From NCBI GenBank assembly GCA_035528275.1, contig DATKYV010000287.1:1-8993 (forward strand): a stretch of DNA of 8,993 bases. The letters run 5' to 3'. This DNA is from DATKYV01 sp035528275 (GTDB taxonomy: Bacteria > Acidobacteriota > Terriglobia > UBA7540). Both the position numbers and the translations under genes were made by a program. The notes beneath the pieces were generated by a model. That model worked only from the letters and a program-made list of their open reading frames with translations. It was not told where the DNA came from and did no database searches. Shown here in pieces: positions 6,114 through 8,993 of this stretch; the stretch's first letter is position 1, and each line of letters starts with the position of its first letter.

Positions 6114-7004
6114 TCACAACGCGGGTTTCTTCAGCCCGGCCAGGACTTCCTTCGCCCATTTCAAATATTCCGGGCGCTCGCTGAACTGCTCGGCGCGATA
6201 GATGCGCAGCCCGGCCGTCTTCCCGGCATTGAGGTGATTGACGTACACGCCCAGCAAATACTTGAAATCATCCTCGCTCAGCCAGGACTCTTCTTTCGAT
6301 CGCCCGCTGTTCAGGTACAGACCGGTGACGATGGGCGTGTCAGGGAATTTCTTCTCGGCCTCGGTCAGCCACTTTTCGCCGTTGCGGACTTCGCGGTCGT
6401 CCCAGATGTTGAAGATGAGGGCGTCGTGACCGAAATCGTATGACGTCTCCAGGTCGCCGTTGTCGGGATAAAGCGGCGCCCAGATCGGCAGCTTGGGATT
6501 GATGGCTTTCGCGCGAGCGATGATCTCCGCCCACTGCTCTTTGGTTTTCCCGCCTTCCTCGATCTCCCCGAAATAGTCGTTCAAATAGAGTCCGATAATT
6601 TGCGGGTGTTCGAGCGAAAGCTTGGCGATCCATTCGGCGTGCTTCAGCGAGTCTTCGTAAGACCATCCCCACTGCTTGCGGTCCACCTTCCCCAGGACAT
6701 ACTTCATCCCCGGAATCTCGAGGGCTTTGTACATCATCGTTTCGGTCCAGTCCTGCCCGTGGTAGGCGGGATCGTGAGCCCAGAGTGTGTTGAATCCAAG
6801 CTCTTGGACGACGGGGGCGATATCCACCTTGGCGTCGTGCTCCCACAAACAGATCAGCGGCCCCGGAGGCAACTTGGCCTTTTCGCGGGCGGTCGCGCCC
6901 GGCGAGAAAATCTCCATCGCCAGAATCAGGAGTGCGAAGACTGAAATGGTCCAAAGCTTTCTCCCTATCTTGCTTGCTGAACGTACAGACGCATTGTCCT
7001 TCAC
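6114..7004 (-). CDS. Secreted TIM-barrel-like protein of unknown function
   Basis: The predicted 296-residue protein has a basic N terminus (Lys12, Arg15, Lys16), a hydrophobic core (18-33) and a likely cleavage site after Ala-Thr-Ala at 39, so it is exported. The mature part contains repeated hydrophobic strands ending in aromatic or acidic residues (ICLWEHD at 51-57, FNTLWAHD at 71-78, IIGLYLNDYFGE at 136-147, ALIFNIWDD at 195-203, VTGLYLNS at 226-233). This is the pattern of a glycoside-hydrolase-like beta/alpha barrel; Asp143 and Glu147 are candidate acidic catalytic residues. I do not recognise a named family. The start is taken as GTG 7004 because GAGGTGA lies five bases upstream, the signal peptide is then N-terminal, and a good promoter at 7057-7085 would lie inside the longer frame that begins with GTG 7088. 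Transcription may be independent of both neighbours. Confidence 0.7.
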   Translation of the reverse strand: MKDNASVRSASKIGRKLWTISVFALLILAMEIFSPGATAREKAKLPPGPLICLWEHDAKVDIAPVVQELGFNTLWAHDPAYHGQDWTETMMYKALEIPGMKYVLGKVDRKQWGWSYEDSLKHAEWIAKLSLEHPQIIGLYLNDYFGEIEEGGKTKEQWAEIIARAKAINPKLPIWAPLYPDNGDLETSYDFGHDALIFNIWDDREVRNGEKWLTEAEKKFPDTPIVTGLYLNSGRSKEESWLSEDDFKYLLGVYVNHLNAGKTAGLRIYRAEQFSERPEYLKWAKEVLAGLKKPAL

Positions 7005-7056
7005 GGCAGTCACCTCGCTGATGGAGTCGCCAAGCGGTTGCGCTTTGCGGGAGGTC

Positions 7057-7085
7057 ACTATAGCGGATAGCTGGGAAGGGGACAA
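7057..7085 (-). promoter_or_regulatory. Sigma70-type promoter for the secreted barrel gene
   Basis: On the minus strand TTGTCC (7085-7080) and TATAGT (7062-7057) are separated by 17 bases, matching the -35 and -10 consensus in four and five of six positions. Transcription would start near 7050, giving a leader of about 45 bases before GTG 7004. The placement independently supports that start over the GTG at 7088. Confidence 0.5.
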
Positions 7086-7128
7086 CACCGGCCGACTGTC
7101 ATGGTGGCTTCACGCCGCCACCCGTAAC

Positions 7129-7145
7129 GCCGCCATCTTGGCGGC
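7129..7145. repeat. Hairpin in intergenic cluster (GCCGCCA stem)
   Basis: GCCGCCA (7129-7135) and TGGCGGC (7139-7145) form a perfect 7-bp stem around TCT. It is the first of six distinct hairpins packed between 7129 and 7339. There is no T-run, so it is not a typical terminator. It lies only seven bases from the next element, and the two may be one composite repeat. Confidence 0.5.
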
Positions 7146-7152
7146 AACCAGG

Positions 7153-7174
7153 GCCGGCTGGAAGCCGGCGCTAC
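7153..7174 (-). repeat. REP-like hairpin with GTAG foot, copy 2
   Basis: GCCGGCT (7153-7159) and AGCCGGC (7163-7169) form a 7-bp stem with a GGA loop, followed by GCTAC. Read on the minus strand it is GTAG-C-hairpin, the same layout as the copy at 115-137. The two copies differ in stem bases but remain self-complementary. Confidence 0.6.
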
Positions 7175-7200
7175 GTCGCGGGATAAACCGGCCGCCACAC

Positions 7201-7223
7201 GGGGCGAGGCAGCGCCTCGCCCC
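7201..7223. repeat. Ten-bp perfect hairpin (GGGGCGAGGC stem)
   Basis: GGGGCGAGGC (7201-7210) pairs perfectly with GCCTCGCCCC (7214-7223) across an AGC loop. Its high GC makes it very stable, but no T-run follows on either strand. It carries no GTAG foot, so it may belong to a different repeat family from its neighbours. Confidence 0.5.
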
Positions 7224-7248
7224 AACACAAAAAGCCGGCGGAAATTGC

Positions 7249-7276
7249 GTAGGGGCACGGCACGACATGCCCCTAC
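7249..7276. repeat. GTAG...CTAC-bounded hairpin element
   Basis: GTAGGGGCA (7249-7257) pairs with TGCCCCTAC (7268-7276) around a ten-base loop. The element begins with GTAG and ends with CTAC, so the foot motif occurs on both strands. I recall closely similar GTAGGGGCACGGC-type interspersed palindromes from many environmental bacterial genomes. The inner part of the right arm has lost complementarity, which suggests an old copy. Confidence 0.55.
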
Positions 7277-7281
7277 AAACG

Positions 7282-7306
7282 AAAAGGGCGCCCGCGCGGG
7301 GCGCCC
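7282..7306 (-). terminator. Intrinsic terminator downstream of the radical SAM gene
   Basis: On the minus strand GGGCGCCC, a five-base loop (CGCGC) and a second GGGCGCCC form an 8-bp all-GC stem followed by TTTTCGTTT. It lies about 60 bases after the stop codon of the gene ending at 7368 and is oriented to terminate it. The tract is short (four T), but stem strength and position make this a good candidate. Confidence 0.65.
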
Positions 7307-7313
7307 GAATGAT

Positions 7314-7339
7314 GTAGAGACGGCCCGGTGGGCCGTCTC
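7314..7339. repeat. Ten-bp hairpin with GTAG foot next to the terminator
   Basis: GAGACGGCCC (7317-7326) pairs with GGGCCGTCTC (7330-7339) around GGT, and GTAG (7314-7317) marks the foot. On the minus strand it lies between the stop codon of the radical SAM gene and the terminator at 7282-7306. It could protect the 3' end of that transcript or be another REP-like insertion. Its outer arm can also pair with bases at the stop codon (7363-7370). Confidence 0.55.
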
Positions 7340-7367
7340 CGTGGTGAGGCATTCAACCGGAACGTCT

Positions 7368-8993
7368 CTATGTGATTTCCACCAACCCGTTGCCGTTTGA
7401 GGGGGCGGCCTTGGCGGCTTTCAGATCAAAGGGCACCGAGAATTCCTTCTCAATCTTCTCGCGGAAGCAGGGGCCGGAATTGTAGGTGCAGAAGGGATAG
7501 ACCATGCCGTTGGGCGCGGAGTAGTGGATAACGCAGCGCTTGACGCGCTCGATGTCGTAGTTATAGCCGTCCATGAAGTGCATGCCGGCGACGAGCAGGG
7601 TCTTGTAGGTGAATGAGCCGTCACCTTTGCCGCGGCCGTAGCTATGGTCGGTCATGCCCTGGAGGGTTTGGAGGAAGCGCTCGAAGCTCAGCCCCGGCGG
7701 CGCGAACTTCGGCCGATAGTGCTTGCGCAGCTTCTGCCAGGCGTTGATTTTCGAAAACAGCTTGATCTTCGCACCCTGGGCGCCGCGCGCCAGCATATCG
7801 ATCTCGCGCAGCATGGCGGGCATGTCGAAGAACCGAGTGATGGGCACGGCCGTCTTGGTCTCGGGATGGACGTAGAGATACGTCCCCATGGCGCAGTGCG
7901 GATGCGCGGTCAGGTTCGGACGGTTGAAGTTCTGGAGGCCGGAGAGCAGCTTCGAAAACGGCGAGGTGCAGGAGAGCGGGAACCAGTCGTGGTACTTGTC
8001 GGTGATCCCCGTCTGGTCGGCGACGCAGTGCGCGAGGTCGGACTGTGTGAAGCGCTTCTGCTCGAGCTCGCGCTTGTTGATGCGCCCGGTGAAGCACACC
8101 GGCTGGAAGCTGAAGCCGCTCACGCAATCGATGTTGTCGATGGCCAGGCGGATCATCGCGCCGATCTCGTGGTCGTTCACGCCCTTGACGATGGTGGGCA
8201 CGAAGACGATTTTCAATCCCGCCTTGCGGCAGTTCTCGATGCACGCCAGTTTCTGCTCCAACAGCCGCACGCCGCGCGTGCGCAAATAGACTTCGTCGGT
8301 GACCCCATCGAACTGCAGGTAAAGCGTGTGCAGTCCGGCTTCCTTGGCCTGCTGCGCGAATTCCAAGTCGGCAAACAGGATGCCGTTGGTGGCGCATTGG
8401 ATGTGAGTGAATCCCATCTCCGTGGCCATGCGCAGCACGTCGTGAAAGCGCGGATAAATGGTGGGCTCGCCGCCCGAAAACTGCACCACGCGGTTCGGCG
8501 TGGGCCGCTGGTCGCGCAGCGTCTGGAGCATCGAACGGAGCTGCTCGATTGACGGCTCGTAGAGATAGCCCTGCACGTTGGCGTTGGCGAAGCACACCGG
8601 ACAGGTGAGGTTGCAGCGATTCGTCAGGTCGACGTTTGAGAGCACCGTGTGCGAAGTGTGGATCGAGCACATCCCGCAATCGTCCGGGCATTTCGTGGCG
8701 TTCAGGATCTGCGGATTCTCAAGGCCCCGGTCGTCCCCGAACTCGAACTCTTCCATCTTCAGGTACAACTTCGCGTCCGAGTAAATCTTGTCCCGGAAGT
8801 GCCCGTGCGCCGGGCAGGACTTCTCCATGTAGACGGCGCCGTTCTCTTCAAAAAGCAGCGCGTCGATCACCTGAATGCACTCGGGGCAGATGGATTGCGT
8901 CGTCTTCGGCAAGCCCTTTTCCAGAGGCTTGATCGGCGAGCCGGTAAAGGTGGTCTCCGGTTGCTGAACGCGGAAACCGGCGTTGGAGCGGGC
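7368..8993 (-). CDS. Radical SAM protein, tetraether lipid synthase (Tes/MJ0619)-like; 5' end outside window
   Basis: The frame stays open to the right edge, giving at least 541 residues. The TTG at 8912 is not a convincing start: the codons before it encode ...PLEKG, which reads straight into a conserved-looking KTTQSICPEC segment, so the true start lies beyond 8993. Numbering from the first visible residue: a CPEC pair (36, 39), a K-x-C-P-x-H-G motif (Cys60), CPDDCGMC (102, 106, 109), the radical SAM CxxxCxxC cluster in TNRCNLTCPVC (127, 131, 134), the SAM-binding GGEP (174-177), and further cysteines at 342, 367, 487, 502 and 509. This order (N-terminal zinc- or rubredoxin-like cysteines, auxiliary cluster ligands, radical SAM core, PFCTYN near the C terminus) is that of the COG1964/class D-like family containing archaeal Tes, which joins two lipid tails through a C-C bond. 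The radical SAM call is firm; the lipid role is inferred. No membrane segment or signal peptide is visible. Confidence 0.85.
   Translation of the reverse strand, partial: ARSNAGFRVQQPETTFTGSPIKPLEKGLPKTTQSICPECIQVIDALLFEENGAVYMEKSCPAHGHFRDKIYSDAKLYLKMEEFEFGDDRGLENPQILNATKCPDDCGMCSIHTSHTVLSNVDLTNRCNLTCPVCFANANVQGYLYEPSIEQLRSMLQTLRDQRPTPNRVVQFSGGEPTIYPRFHDVLRMATEMGFTHIQCATNGILFADLEFAQQAKEAGLHTLYLQFDGVTDEVYLRTRGVRLLEQKLACIENCRKAGLKIVFVPTIVKGVNDHEIGAMIRLAIDNIDCVSGFSFQPVCFTGRINKRELEQKRFTQSDLAHCVADQTGITDKYHDWFPLSCTSPFSKLLSGLQNFNRPNLTAHPHCAMGTYLYVHPETKTAVPITRFFDMPAMLREIDMLARGAQGAKIKLFSKINAWQKLRKHYRPKFAPPGLSFERFLQTLQGMTDHSYGRGKGDGSFTYKTLLVAGMHFMDGYNYDIERVKRCVIHYSAPNGMVYPFCTYNSGPCFREKIEKEFSVPFDLKAAKAAPSNGNGLVEIT

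Noticed and set aside
7005..7088. Extension of the secreted barrel protein upstream to GTG 7088
   Set aside because: It would bury the signal peptide 28 residues further in and put the -35/-10 promoter inside the coding region; GTG 7004 has a good ribosome site.
7129..7339. Hairpin cluster considered as a CRISPR array
   Set aside because: The palindromes differ in sequence and length, and there are no identical repeats with regular spacers or cas genes.
7644..8552. A 302-residue rightward frame opposite the radical SAM gene
   Set aside because: It lies wholly inside a gene with a full set of conserved cysteine motifs; it has no recognisable domain and looks like a shadow frame of GC-rich coding DNA.

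Overview
The window is a GC-rich chromosomal stretch from a Gram-negative-type, probably uncultivated bacterium. Several features fit an Acidobacteriota-like genome (Planctomycetota or Verrucomicrobiota remain possible): Tat-exported xylose-isomerase-like TIM barrels, a multihaem cytochrome with a C-terminal beta domain, many GTAG-footed intergenic hairpins, and a bacterial homologue of the archaeal tetraether lipid synthase. The taxonomic guess is an inference from gene content. There are no RNA genes, CRISPR arrays or complete insertion sequences.

Layout. At the far left a ribosome-binding site and ATG suggest that a leftward gene begins at base 7 and leaves the window. An intergenic region with one REP-like hairpin follows. 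The only rightward gene (345-1457) encodes a secreted pentahaem c-type cytochrome. It converges on a leftward block (1526-6057) read from high to low coordinates: a ribbon-helix-helix (RHH) regulator and a coupled 80-residue protein, a Tat-exported sugar isomerase/epimerase-like barrel, a ROK-family sugar kinase, deoxyribose-phosphate aldolase (DeoC), and a second Tat-exported isomerase-like barrel. Upstream of these is another leftward gene (6114-7004) for a secreted TIM-barrel-like protein of unknown function, with its own recognisable promoter. Then come about 220 bases containing six different hairpins, one of which is a convincing intrinsic terminator. Last is a long leftward radical SAM gene (7368 to the right edge, 5' end missing) resembling tetraether lipid synthase (Tes/MJ0619).

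How the genes may work together. The four genes from 5463 down to 1526 look like a carbohydrate-processing cluster. Two exported barrels could modify sugars outside the cytoplasm, while the ROK kinase would phosphorylate an imported hexose and DeoC would split deoxyribose 5-phosphate or a similar substrate. The substrate cannot be named from sequence. The RHH/80-residue pair is organised like a toxin-antitoxin module but may simply be regulatory. The radical SAM gene is unrelated to sugar use and points to membrane-lipid remodelling, by radical coupling of lipid tails into membrane-spanning lipids. In most of these genes the best start codon, judged by Shine-Dalgarno (SD) placement, lies inside the longest open frame; those choices are explained per gene.
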